A DNA stretch of 64,000 bases from Streptomyces sp. JJ36 (GTDB lineage Bacteria > Actinomycetota > Actinomycetes > Streptomycetales > Streptomycetaceae), in the NCBI RefSeq assembly GCF_021696945.1, contig NZ_JACYHE010000013.1, forward strand, positions 1 to 64,000. The letters are read 5' to 3'. The translations under genes were made by a program, and so were the position numbers. Positions 1 through 7,971 of this stretch are shown piece after piece (positions within the stretch are counted from its first letter, which is position 1; each line of letters opens with the position of its first letter). The notes under the pieces are model-generated. The model did not search any database. It was given only the letters and a program-made list of their open reading frames with translations, and had not been told where the DNA came from.

Positions 1-885
1 GCCGTGGCCGCCGGCCGGGCCGCCGCCGGGTCCTCCGCCCGGTTTCCCGCCGGGGCCGCGGGGCCCGTCCTCGCGGGCACCGCCCTGTTCGCCGCCCGGA
101 CGGCCGTGCTCGCCGCCCGGACGGCCGTGCTCGCCGCCGTCGCCGCGCTCGCCGCCGGTGTCCGCGGGCCCGGGGGCCGGCCGGCGTGTGTCGCGCCGCT
201 CCGCGCAGTAGCCGGCCACCTTCCCCGGCCCCCCGGCCGCCTCGGCCAGCGGGCGCAACCCGGGTCTGTTCAGGGCCCCGGGCCGCGCGCCGTGCCGTTC
301 CGCCCAGACGCGGCACAGGTCCCGGAGCTCCGCCGCACCGGTGGCACCGCCGTCCCGCTCCGCGCCGGTACGGTCCCGGGTCCCGCTGTCCGGCTCCGGT
401 GCGGTGCTCCGGGAAGCCGGCGGGGAGGGCGGTGCGGGAGAGGAGACGGGCCGCGGTCCGGGCTCCGGGTCGTCCTCCCCGTCCCGGCCGGGGCCGGCGA
501 AGGGGCCGAGGCCGGCCCCGACGGCGACGCCACTGCCGAGCAGCGCCGCCACGGCGACCCCCACGGCGACGGTGCGCGTCCGCAGGCGTCCGGGGAGACG
601 CAGCCCGGCAGACCGCGGCTGTGTCGTACCGGGACGGGCATCCGTGGCGGCCTGGGCGCCCGTCCGGGCGGCATGAGCCGCGCGGAAGGCGGCCACGGCG
701 GCCTCCTCACCGCGGAGGGGCTCTGTGCCCTCTGCGCCGGCGGAGGGCCCGGAGAGGTCCCGCAGCAGGTCCGCGACGCGGGAGAAGCCGGGAGGCTGCC
801 CGTCGCGGGGCGGTCGCCCCGCTTCGGCGAGCAGCCGCCGCAGGGCTCTTTCCTCCACGGGACCGTGCCGCATCGGGCTGCTCAC
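1..885 (-). CDS. Hypothetical single-pass membrane protein (3' end cut by window edge)
   Basis: The reading frame runs from a GTG at 885 (GGAGAG seven bases upstream; an in-frame ATG lies at 873) off the left edge without a stop. The N-terminus reads MSSPMRHGPVEERALRRLL and is followed by a charged cytoplasmic stretch of about 90 residues. One strong hydrophobic segment (around residues 110-130, VAVGVAVAALLGSGVAVGAG) comes next, then a long Pro/Gly/Arg-rich region containing a short conserved-looking block, AELRDLCRVWAERHG. The visible C-terminal end is low complexity and carries a 21-base tandem repeat. The topology resembles small membrane partners of ECF sigma factors in actinomycetes, but no anti-sigma zinc motif is visible, so that role is only a guess. 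Confidence 0.6.
   Translation of the reverse strand, partial: MSSPMRHGPVEERALRRLLAEAGRPPRDGQPPGFSRVADLLRDLSGPSAGAEGTEPLRGEEAAVAAFRAAHAARTGAQAATDARPGTTQPRSAGLRLPGRLRTRTVAVGVAVAALLGSGVAVGAGLGPFAGPGRDGEDDPEPGPRPVSSPAPPSPPASRSTAPEPDSGTRDRTGAERDGGATGAAELRDLCRVWAERHGARPGALNRPGLRPLAEAAGGPGKVAGYCAERRDTRRPAPGPADTGGERGDGGEHGRPGGEHGRPGGEQGGAREDGPRGPGGKPGGGPGGGPAGGHG
97..150. repeat. 21-bp tandem duplication inside the first gene
   Basis: Two adjacent near-identical 21-base units, starting with the sequence cgcccggacggccgtgctcg, encode the repeated peptide GGEHGRP in the Gly-rich tail of the minus-strand protein. This looks like slippage in low-complexity coding DNA. Confidence 0.6.
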
Positions 886-1198
886 CTCTCCGCTCTCCGC
901 CGTCTCGGGTGGACCGGTCCCGGCACCTGCGAGCCGTCCACGGTCCGCCGGAACGCGGCTGCCGGAAGATAGCACAGCGTCCGGTCCGTACCACGTAGTG
1001 TGACGGATTCCCGGAGCTTGCGGTTCCGCGCGCCCCGGAGAATCCCGTTCCCCCTGTTCCGCCCCGCCTACCGGGCGGCCCGGGACGCCGCAGCCGGCTC
1101 CCCGGGCCCGGCGGACGGTCGCGGAGAGCCCGGCCCGCCCGGCTCCGGCACCGGGGGGCCGGAGTGACCGGGGAGGGGCCGGAGGGCGGGCGTCCCGG
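886..1198. other. Intergenic region between nadA and the first gene
   Basis: No credible gene. The half next to nadA (about 1060-1198) is extremely GC-rich and contains a modest inverted repeat, CTCCGGC (1143-1149) with GCCGGAG (1158-1164), that could end the nadA transcript. The half near 960-1010 has lower GC (ctatctt on the minus strand near 968-974) and is the likely promoter area of the gene starting at 885. I could not settle a -35 box. Confidence 0.4.
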
Positions 1199-2389
1199 TC
1201 ACGGCAGCGCCAGCATCCGCTCCAGGGCGACCTTGGCGTAGTGCTCGGTCTCGGCGTCCACCTCGATGCGGTTGACCACCTTGCCGTCGGCGAGCGACTC
1301 CAGCGCCCACACCAGGTGCGGCAGGTCGATGCGGTTCATGGTGGAGCAGAAGCAGACCGTGCGGTCCAGGAAGACGATCTCCTTGCCCTCGTCGGCGTAC
1401 CGGTTCGCCAGCCGGCGCACGAGGTTCAGCTCGGTGCCTATCGCCCACTTCGAGCCGGCGGGCGCCTCCTCCAGCGTCCGGATGATGTACTCCGTCGACC
1501 CGACGTGGTCGGCGGCGGCGACGACCTCGTGCTTGCACTCGGGGTGCACCAGGACGTTCACCCCGGGGATGCGTGCCCGTACGTCCTCCACGCTGGCCGA
1601 CGAGAAGCGCCCGTGCACCGAGCAGTGGCCGCGCCACAGGATCATCCGGGCGTCGCGGAGCTGCTGCGCGGTCAGGCCGCCGCCCGGCTTGTGCGGGTTG
1701 TAGACCACGCAGTCCTCCGGGGACAGGCCCAGCTCGCGCACCGCGGTGTTCCGCCCGAGGTGCTGGTCGGGCAGGAAGAGCACCTTGGTGTCCGGGCCGT
1801 CCCCCTGCTCGAAGGCCCAGCTCAGCGCACGGCGGGCGTTGGAGGAGGTGCAGATGGTGCCGCCGTGCCGGCCGGTGAAGGCCTTGATGTCGGCCGAGGA
1901 GTTCATGTACGAGACGGGCACCGTGGACCCGGCGACGCCGGCCTCGGTCAGGACGTCCCAGCACTCGGCGACCTGCTCGGCGCTGGCCATGTCGGCCATC
2001 GAGCACCCGGCCGCCAGGTCCGGCAGCACGACCTGCTGGGTGCCGGAGGTGAGGATGTCCGCGGACTCCGCCATGAAGTGCACGCCGCAGAAGACGATGT
2101 ACTCGGCCTCCGGGCGGGCGGCGGCTTCCCGCGCCAGCTTGAACGAGTCCCCGGTGACGTCCGCGAACTCGATGACCTCGTCGCGCTGGTAGTGATGGCC
2201 CAGGACGAAGACCTTGTCGCCGAGCTTCTCCTTGGCCGCACGCGCGCGTGCCACCAGGTCCGGGTCGGAGGGGGCGGGCAGGTCGCCCGGGCACTCCACG
2301 CCGCGTTCGCTCTTCGGGTCGGCCTCGCGGCCGAGCAGCAGCAGGGCGAGCGGCGTCGGCTGGACGTCCAGGGGCTGGGCGGTGGACAC
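1199..2389 (-). CDS. nadA: Quinolinate synthase A
   Basis: Condenses iminoaspartate with dihydroxyacetone phosphate to quinolinate in de novo NAD synthesis, using a [4Fe-4S] cluster. The 396-residue product has the family's signature segments: GHHYQRDEV (about residue 65), FCGVHFMAES (100), AAGCSMADM (C129), the LPDQHLGRN loop, VHPEC (C285) and CFCSTMNR (C346/C348). The cluster ligands are probably C129, C285 and one of C346/C348. I prefer the GTG at 2389 (MSTAQPLDVQ) because AAAGGG sits eight bases upstream; a GTG nine bases earlier (2398) would add three residues. It is divergent from erpA. No nadB or nadC is next to it. Confidence 0.97.
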   Translation of the reverse strand: MSTAQPLDVQPTPLALLLLGREADPKSERGVECPGDLPAPSDPDLVARARAAKEKLGDKVFVLGHHYQRDEVIEFADVTGDSFKLAREAAARPEAEYIVFCGVHFMAESADILTSGTQQVVLPDLAAGCSMADMASAEQVAECWDVLTEAGVAGSTVPVSYMNSSADIKAFTGRHGGTICTSSNARRALSWAFEQGDGPDTKVLFLPDQHLGRNTAVRELGLSPEDCVVYNPHKPGGGLTAQQLRDARMILWRGHCSVHGRFSSASVEDVRARIPGVNVLVHPECKHEVVAAADHVGSTEYIIRTLEEAPAGSKWAIGTELNLVRRLANRYADEGKEIVFLDRTVCFCSTMNRIDLPHLVWALESLADGKVVNRIEVDAETEHYAKVALERMLALP

Positions 2390-2439
2390 GTCACACACCC
2401 TTTCTGTTCAGATCCACGAGCACTTATCGTCTCATTGAC

Positions 2440-2454
2440 GTTATCCATCATAAC
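2440..2454. promoter_or_regulatory. Perfect inverted repeat GTTAT-N5-ATAAC upstream of nadA
   Basis: The sequence gttatccatcataac is a perfect 5-5-5 inverted repeat in a locally AT-rich stretch about 50 bases upstream of the nadA start, in the divergent nadA/erpA region. It is a plausible operator for an NAD-responsive or redox repressor. The regulator is not identifiable from here. Confidence 0.4.
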
Positions 2455-2671
2455 CGCTTCACGTCAGTTTGACGATGGCCATCGTGTCGATGTGACGCAT
2501 TACCGGGCGCGCCGCGGGTGCGTGCCGGTGACCGCCGGGCGCCGGTGTGCGAGCATGAAGGCGGACGACACAGTGATGTGCCGACACCGAGTGCAGAGCC
2601 TGGAATGAATCCGGGACACCGCTGGTTCCAGCCGGTGGCAGAGCAGTCCGTACAACCCGGGAGAGAAGCAG

Positions 2672-3025
2672 ATGTCCGTATCGGACGAGACCGCTGTGAG
2701 TGAGGGCATCATCCTGTCCGACGCCGCCACGGCGAAGGTCAAGAGCCTCCTCGAGCAGGAGGGCCGGGAGGATCTGGCGCTGCGCGTGGCCGTCCAGCCC
2801 GGAGGCTGCTCGGGCCTGCGGTACCAGCTCTTCTTCGACGAGCGCTCGCTCGACGGCGACGTGGTGAAGGACTTCGACGGCGTCAAGGTCGTCACCGACC
2901 GGATGAGCGCCCCCTACCTGGGCGGCGCCTCCATCGACTTCGTCGACACCATCGAGAAGCAGGGCTTCACCATCGACAACCCGAACGCCACGGGCTCCTG
3001 CGCCTGCGGCGACTCCTTCAACTGA
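2672..3025 (+). CDS. erpA: Iron-sulfur cluster insertion protein (A-type carrier)
   Basis: A 117-residue HesB/IscA family protein that carries and delivers Fe-S clusters to apoproteins. It has the three invariant cysteines: C46 in QPGGCSGLRY and the C-terminal pair C110/C112 in SCACGDSF. Length and spacing are standard for ErpA. The ATG is preceded by GGGAGAGAAGCAG. It sits divergently from nadA, whose product needs a [4Fe-4S] cluster. In actinobacteria this gene usually lies close to the cytochrome oxidase and adenosine kinase genes, as it does here. Confidence 0.95.
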   Translation: MSVSDETAVSEGIILSDAATAKVKSLLEQEGREDLALRVAVQPGGCSGLRYQLFFDERSLDGDVVKDFDGVKVVTDRMSAPYLGGASIDFVDTIEKQGFTIDNPNATGSCACGDSFN

Positions 3026-3090
3026 GCCTCCGCACCCGAGAACGCGACACCGCGGACCGCCGGCCCCCGGCCGGCGCACCCGGTACGCAC

Positions 3091-3124
3091 GAGGGCGGCG
3101 GACCCGGACGGGTCCACCGCCCTC
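3091..3124. terminator. Bidirectional hairpin terminator after erpA
   Basis: Inverted repeat GAGGGCGG-c-GGACCC / GGGTCC-a-CCGCCCTC with a short loop, between convergent erpA and the next minus-strand gene. There is no T-run, as is usual in Streptomyces. Confidence 0.75.
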
Positions 3125-3197
3125 GCGGCGTCTCAGGGGCCGCTCACGGCACTGCCGCGAGCGGACCCGGCCTTCGTTTCGTGCCGCGGGCTCCCGC

Positions 3198-4748
3198 TCA
3201 CTCCGTACGCGGCACCGGCTTCCCGCTCCGCGCGTGCACCACCGCGCGGTCGCCGAGCGGCCGCTCCAGCTCCGCCCGCACCGTCTGCTTCTTCGCCATC
3301 GCGATGCAGGGCTCCTCCGGCTTCCCCGACTTCTCCGGCACCCGCCGGACGGCGACCCGCACCCGCTCCGCGGTCTCCTCGGTCCGCGCCTCGTACGGGT
3401 GACAGACGCCGCCCCAGAAGGTGAGTGTCAGGGTCCGCCCGTCCGCCGCGTACGAGACCAGCGGCCGCCGGGCGTCGGCCGGGGTCTCCGGGCCGTGCGG
3501 GATGCCGGGGCCGGCGGGCGCCCCGGTGGGCGTGTCCCTGTCCCCGCCGCCCGGGCCGCCACCGGCGGTGCGCAGGAACTCCGGCTGCACGGCCGGGAAG
3601 GTCACCTGGTAGGTCCTGCCGCCGGTCTTCCCGCCGCCGGAGGCGCCGGAAGGCCGCACGTCGAAGACCCAGGAGGGCACCAGCACCGGCTCACCGCGGG
3701 AGTACTGGGTGGCCAGCGCGAAGGTCGCACCGGTCACGGTCGCGGTGCCGTCCGGGCCGGTCTGCCGGCAGGGCGCCACGTCGGATCCCTCCGGCCGCTC
3801 GGGGTGCGGCTCGCCGGCGGCCGGCGGCGCGGCGGAGCACGGCGGGAGCTGCCCCACGGGGCCGCGCCGCTCGTTCAGCTCCCGCAGGGTGTCCGCGGCG
3901 GGCAGCACCGGGTACTCGGCGCCCCGCGTCAGGGCGCCCAGCCGCCCGTGCCCGCGCACCAGCCGGCCGTCCCCCGCCACGGTGAAGGTGCTGCTCCAGT
4001 CGTGGGTCGGCACCCCGGCCACCTCGGGCCGCGCGACCACCGTGCGCAGCGCGCCCTGCGTGGCGGAGGCGTCGAGCCGCGCGCCGCCCAGGCCCAGGGC
4101 CCGCAGCACCGGCCGCACCTGCCGCTTCGCCTCCGCCGCCGGGACCGGGTCGCCGCCGCTCGCGCCGGGGCCGCCGACCGGGCCGCCGGGGCAGGGTGCG
4201 GGGAGCGTACGGCTCCGTCCGTCCGGCTTCCCGCACTTGTCGTCGGACGCCGGGGCGTAACGGACGAACGACCAGGAGCCGGCCGCCTGCTCGGCGCCCA
4301 CCGTCAGGGTGGGCCCGGAGCCGTCCCGGTGGCCGCCGACGCGCCAGCGCCCGTGCCGGTGCACCGGCTCGCCCGCCACGTCCAGCGCTTCGGCGACGGC
4401 CCGCACCTTCTCCGCGGTCACGCCCCCGGCGGGGCGGTGCACCGCGGCGCGCTCCGGGCCGTCCGGCAGCGGGCCGCCGGCGCGGTAGAAGACGCCGTTC
4501 GGGTCCGGCTCGCCGGGGGCGATCCCCGGCTCCCGGCCGCCGCCGGCCTCCTCCTGCCCGAGGCCGTCGAGGGTCAGGGGCGGGGGACCGGAACCGCCGC
4601 CGCTCGCGGGGCCGCCGGCGCCGTCGTCGGCGGCGCTCGAGGCCCAGTACGCGCCACCGCCTCCGGCCAGCAGGACGGCCGCCGCCACCGACACGACGGT
4701 CAGCCGCCGGTGTCGCCGCGGCCGCTCGGGGGTCTCCTGGGTGCTCAC
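3198..4748 (-). CDS. Large membrane-anchored extracytoplasmic protein, function unknown
   Basis: 516 residues: a short basic cytoplasmic N-terminus (RPRRHRRL), one hydrophobic segment (about residues 17-36, VVSVAAAVLLAGGGGAYWA), then about 480 residues outside. The exported part is rich in Gly, Pro and Asp. It contains cysteines that could pair (around DDKCGKP, PAPCPGG, LPPCSAA, VAPCRQ, WGGVCHP, EEPCIAM) and a regular beta-like C-terminal half (TYQVTFPAVQPEFL, RPLVSYAADGRTLTLTFW). No enzymatic motif is visible. Similar large secreted proteins of unknown function occur at this position near ctaCDF in Streptomyces. The ATG at 4748 lies just after a purine-rich AGGCGAAGGAGCG. Confidence 0.85.
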   Translation of the reverse strand: MSTQETPERPRRHRRLTVVSVAAAVLLAGGGGAYWASSAADDGAGGPASGGGSGPPPLTLDGLGQEEAGGGREPGIAPGEPDPNGVFYRAGGPLPDGPERAAVHRPAGGVTAEKVRAVAEALDVAGEPVHRHGRWRVGGHRDGSGPTLTVGAEQAAGSWSFVRYAPASDDKCGKPDGRSRTLPAPCPGGPVGGPGASGGDPVPAAEAKRQVRPVLRALGLGGARLDASATQGALRTVVARPEVAGVPTHDWSSTFTVAGDGRLVRGHGRLGALTRGAEYPVLPAADTLRELNERRGPVGQLPPCSAAPPAAGEPHPERPEGSDVAPCRQTGPDGTATVTGATFALATQYSRGEPVLVPSWVFDVRPSGASGGGKTGGRTYQVTFPAVQPEFLRTAGGGPGGGDRDTPTGAPAGPGIPHGPETPADARRPLVSYAADGRTLTLTFWGGVCHPYEARTEETAERVRVAVRRVPEKSGKPEEPCIAMAKKQTVRAELERPLGDRAVVHARSGKPVPRTE

Positions 4749-4840
4749 CGCATCGCTCCTTCGCCTGCGCTCGTCCGTCAGACTCGCATCCCGGTGTGCC
4801 GGGACGGCGGTGGGACGGGGCGGAGGAGCGAGTGGTTCCC

Positions 4841-5059
4841 TCAGTCGCCGTACTCGGACATTCCGTCCAGCAGGTGGGCCGAGCGCGCGGGCACCCGTAC
4901 GCCGCGGGGCCGCGGGGAGCCGGCGGGCGCGGGGCGCGGACCGGCCGGGCGGGTGCCGGCCCTCCAGTGCGGAGCCATGCGGGCGCAGTCGCCGCGAAGC
5001 TGGGAGAGCGATTCGGGTTCTGCCGGCGGGAAACCGGGCGCGGGCGCGTACTCGTCCAT
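4841..5059 (-). CDS. Small hypothetical protein (72 aa)
   Basis: From the ATG at 5059 the frame gives MDEYAPAPGFPPAEPESL and then a Pro/Arg/Gly-rich body ending in the more structured LLDGMSEYGD. The ribosome site is weak. A longer form starting at 5179 would overlap the divergent kinase promoter and is less likely. No domain is recognised. Coding support is third-position GC bias and the position between two genes with no other explanation. Confidence 0.45.
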   Translation of the reverse strand: MDEYAPAPGFPPAEPESLSQLRGDCARMAPHWRAGTRPAGPRPAPAGSPRPRGVRVPARSAHLLDGMSEYGD

Positions 5060-5095
5060 GAGATCGACGCTACGCCCGCCCCCGGATGCCGGGAA

Positions 5096-5117
5096 GGACC
5101 TACTATCTGGTAGATCC
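5096..5117. promoter_or_regulatory. Inverted repeat between the small ORF and adoK
   Basis: GGACCTAC-N6-GTAGATCC, one mismatch in an 8-bp arm, in the only AT-richer part of the divergent region. The size and position fit a dimeric repressor site overlapping a promoter. Confidence 0.4.
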
Positions 5118-5196
5118 GTCCTGTTCGGCTGACGGGCTTCACCCGGTAGCGTGGTCGGGCCCGTTTCCGTCTCCTCCATCAGGAGCAGAATTCGCC

Positions 5197-6171
5197 GTGC
5201 GTATTGCAGTCACCGGTTCCATCGCCACCGACCACCTGATGACGTTCCCCGGCCGTTTCGCGGACCAGCTCGTCGCGGAGCAGCTCCACACGGTCTCCCT
5301 GTCCTTCCTCGTCGACAGTCTGGACGTCCGCCGCGGTGGCGTCGGTGCGAACATCTGTTTCGGCATGGGACAGCTCGGCGCCCGGCCGGTCCTGGTCGGC
5401 GCCGCCGGGGAGGACTTCGACGAATACCGCGCCTGGCTGGACCGCCACGGGGTGGACACCGAGTCCGTCCGCATCTCCGAGACGGCGCACACCGCCCGCT
5501 TCGTGTGCACCACGGACACCGACCACAACCAGATCGGCTCGTTCTACACCGGTGCCATGAGCGAGGCCCGGCTGATCGAGCTGCAGAAGGTCGCCGAACG
5601 GGTCGGCGGCCTCGACCTGGTCTGCATCGGTGCCGACGACCCCGAGGCGATGATCCGCCACACGGAGGAGTGCCGCTCCCGCGGCATCCCGTTCGCCGCC
5701 GACTTCTCGCAGCAGATCGCCCGGATGGACGGCGAGGACATCCGGGTGCTGCTCGACAAGGCGACGTACCTCTTCACCAACGAGTACGAGAAGGGACTCG
5801 TCGAGACCAAGACCGGCTGGAGCGACGCCGAGATCCTGGACCGGGTGGACACCCGGGTCACCACGCTGGGCGCGCAGGGCGTGCGGATCGACCGCAAGGG
5901 TGAGGAGCCGATCGTGGTCGGCTGCCCCCAGGAGGAGGCCAAGGTCGACCCGACGGGCGTCGGTGACGCCTTCCGCGCGGGCTTCCTCACCGGGCTCTCC
6001 TGGAACGTCTCCCTGGAGCGTGCGGCGCAGGTCGGATGCATGCTCGCCACACTGGTGATCGAGACCCTCGGCACGCAGGAGTACGAGCTGCGGCGCGGGC
6101 ACTTCATGGAGCGCTTCACCAAGGCGTACGGGGACGACGCCGCCGCCGAGGTCCAGGCCCACCTGGACTGA
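5197..6171 (+). CDS. adoK: Adenosine kinase, PfkB/ribokinase family
   Basis: Phosphorylates adenosine to AMP (purine salvage). 324 residues from the GTG at 5197, with AGGAG eleven bases upstream. The sequence follows the mycobacterial AdoK pattern closely as I recall it: N-terminal MRIAVTGSIATDHLMTFPGR, a substrate-side block with SLSFLVDSL and RRGGVGAN, the signature ISETAHTARFVCTT, and the PfkB C-terminal motif DPTGVGDAFRAGF, whose Asp is the catalytic base. In mycobacteria the homologue also sits beside ctaC and erpA, which supports the assignment over a generic sugar kinase. A strong hairpin follows directly. Confidence 0.9.
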   Translation: MRIAVTGSIATDHLMTFPGRFADQLVAEQLHTVSLSFLVDSLDVRRGGVGANICFGMGQLGARPVLVGAAGEDFDEYRAWLDRHGVDTESVRISETAHTARFVCTTDTDHNQIGSFYTGAMSEARLIELQKVAERVGGLDLVCIGADDPEAMIRHTEECRSRGIPFAADFSQQIARMDGEDIRVLLDKATYLFTNEYEKGLVETKTGWSDAEILDRVDTRVTTLGAQGVRIDRKGEEPIVVGCPQEEAKVDPTGVGDAFRAGFLTGLSWNVSLERAAQVGCMLATLVIETLGTQEYELRRGHFMERFTKAYGDDAAAEVQAHLD

Positions 6172-6188
6172 CCGGAGCGCGTCCCAGG

Positions 6189-6222
6189 CGGGCGGGACGG
6201 GGCCGGGCGCCCCGTCCCGCCC
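6189..6222. terminator. Hairpin terminator between adoK and the convergent desulfurase gene
   Basis: CGGGCGGGACGGGGC (6189-6203) pairs with GCCCCGTCCCGCCCG (6208-6222): a 15-bp perfect stem with a 4-base loop, serving convergent genes. Confidence 0.85.
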
Positions 6223-6265
6223 GTTCCGTGTGCGGCTGCGGGCGCCGGGCGGGGCGCCGCAGGCG

Positions 6266-7636
6266 TCAGGCGCGGCGCCGCACCCGGTGGGCGGTGCCTT
6301 CCACCCCCAGGTACTCCTGGCCGCGCATCTCGCACCAGGCGGGGATGTCCAGCCGGGCCGCCTCGTCGTCGGAGAGCACCGTCACCACTCCGCCGGGCGG
6401 CACCTCCCCGATCACCTTCGCCAGCTCGATCACCGGCACCGGGCAGAGCCGCCCGAGGGTGTCCACCGTGCGGTCCCCGGGCGCCGTCCCGGGCGGCTCC
6501 GCCGGGGCGGGCGCGCCCAGCTCGGCCCGTACGGCGGCCACGGTCTCCGGCAGCACCTCCAGGAAGCGCTCCACCTCCGCGTCCGCCGTGCCCGGTGGCA
6601 GCGAGACCCGCACGTTGCCCTCGGAGAGCACGCCCATCGCCTTCAGCACATGACTCGGCGTCAGCGTGCCGGAGGTGCAGGAGGACCCGGAGGAGACGGA
6701 GAAGCCCGCCCGGTCGAGGGCGTGCAGCAGCGCCTCCCCGTCGACGTACAGACAGGAGAAGGTCACCAGGTGCGGCAGCCGCCGCACCGGGTCGCCCACC
6801 ACCTCGGCGTCCGGCACCAGCGCCGGGACGCGGGCGCGGATCCGGTCCACCAGGGCGCGCAGCCGGGCCGCCTCGGCGGCCGCGCGCTCCCGGACCGCAC
6901 GCAGCGAGGCGGCCGCCGCCACGATCGCCGGGATGTTCTCGAAGCCGGGGGACCGCCCGGACTCCCGCTCGTCGGACGGCGCGGGCGGGGCGAACCGGGT
7001 CCCCTTGCGTACGGCCAGCAGCCCCACCCCGGGCGGACCGCCCCACTTGTGGGCGCTGGCGGCCAGCAGCGCCCAGGGCCCGTCCACCGGCCCCCAGGGC
7101 AGCGACTGGGCCGCGTCCACCAGCAGCGGTACGCCGGCCTCCCGGCACGCCCGGGCGACGTCACCCACCGGCTGCTCGGTGCCCACCTCGTGGTTGGCGC
7201 TCTGCAGGCAGGCCAGCGCCGTGTCCGGGGACAGGGCGCGGGCGTACTCCTCCGGGCCGGCCCGGCCCGTACGGTCCACCGGCACCTCCGTCGCGGTGCC
7301 CCCGGCGGCCGTGTGCGCGGCCGCCGCGTGCAGCACGGCGGAGTGCTCCACGGCGGACACCACCAGGCGGCTGCCGGCCCGGCGGCGGCCGGCGAGCGCC
7401 CCGGCCACGCCGGTGTGCAGCGCCCGGGTGCCGGACGGGGTGAAGGTCAGCTCGTCCGGGCGGCACCCGACGGCCTCGGCCGCGGTCTCCCGGGCCGCGT
7501 CCAGCAGCACCCGGGCACGCCGGCCCTCCCGGTGCAGCCGGGCGGGGTCCGCCCAGCCGTCGTCGAGCGCGGCGAGCAGCGCCTCCCGGGCGACGGGGTG
7601 CAGGGGAAGGCCGGACGCGGCGTCGAAGTAGGACAC
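6266..7636 (-). CDS. Cysteine desulfurase fused to a C-terminal TusA-type sulfurtransferase domain
   Basis: A two-domain sulfur-mobilising protein of 456 residues. Residues 1-370 are a NifS/IscS-type PLP enzyme: N-terminal YFDAAS, PLP aspartate in LLVDAAQ, Schiff-base Lys197 in SAHKWGG, and catalytic persulfide Cys320 in SVSSGSSCTSG, characteristic of IscS-like (class I) enzymes. After an Ala/Pro linker, residues about 388-456 form a TusA/SirA domain with the CPxP motif (LGRLCPVPVIELAK, C398). The natural reading is intramolecular persulfide transfer from C320 to C398. The likely final acceptors (tRNA thiolation, Moco or Fe-S assembly) cannot be read from the neighbourhood. GTG start at 7636; it is divergent from ctaC. 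Confidence 0.92.
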   Translation of the reverse strand: MSYFDAASGLPLHPVAREALLAALDDGWADPARLHREGRRARVLLDAARETAAEAVGCRPDELTFTPSGTRALHTGVAGALAGRRRAGSRLVVSAVEHSAVLHAAAAHTAAGGTATEVPVDRTGRAGPEEYARALSPDTALACLQSANHEVGTEQPVGDVARACREAGVPLLVDAAQSLPWGPVDGPWALLAASAHKWGGPPGVGLLAVRKGTRFAPPAPSDERESGRSPGFENIPAIVAAAASLRAVRERAAAEAARLRALVDRIRARVPALVPDAEVVGDPVRRLPHLVTFSCLYVDGEALLHALDRAGFSVSSGSSCTSGTLTPSHVLKAMGVLSEGNVRVSLPPGTADAEVERFLEVLPETVAAVRAELGAPAPAEPPGTAPGDRTVDTLGRLCPVPVIELAKVIGEVPPGGVVTVLSDDEAARLDIPAWCEMRGQEYLGVEGTAHRVRRRA

Positions 7637-7971
7637 GCCCGTACGCTAACTCTTTCCGCCGGTGGTGTGCCGGGGCGCTCCGCCCTCCGGAGAGCGCGCG
7701 CCGGGCCCGCCCCGGAGGTGCGGCGGAACCCCGCGCTCCGGGCGGCGCCGTGGCCCCGTGCCGGGGCGTCCGCGGGGCGTTCCGCGGCCCGCCACCCCTT
7801 CGGGGTGGGCGCGGCGGCGCGTTGTGCACCCTCCCCGCGCACCCCCGGAGGGCGTCCGTTAGGGTTTGGTCCGCATAAACATCCAAACCCCTGCCCGCGC
7901 CAGGGCCGCGCCCGACCACGCAAGACGGCCGAGCCCGGCTGAAGCGGGCGAGACTCTCGGGAAGGCGCTAC
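7637..7971. other. Divergent intergenic region upstream of ctaC
   Basis: 335 bases without a gene. The left two-thirds is very GC-rich and featureless. The right part contains the -10-like TAGGGT at 7860-7865 and the inverted repeat listed separately, then the GGAAGG ribosome site of ctaC. No small ORF with a ribosome site was found. Confidence 0.5.
7862..7890. promoter_or_regulatory. 8-bp inverted repeat over the putative ctaC promoter
   Basis: GGGTTTGG (7862-7869) and CCAAACCC (7883-7890) are perfect complements separated by 13 bases, and the left arm overlaps the -10-like TAGGGT (7860-7865). This is the most AT-rich part of the region. A repressor site or a transcript-leader hairpin are both possible. 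Confidence 0.45.

Noticed and set aside
1241-2608. 455-aa plus-strand open frame opposite nadA
   Set aside because: It lies antisense to a gene with full catalytic motifs, has no ribosome site or domains, and reflects GC-rich codon bias on the other strand.
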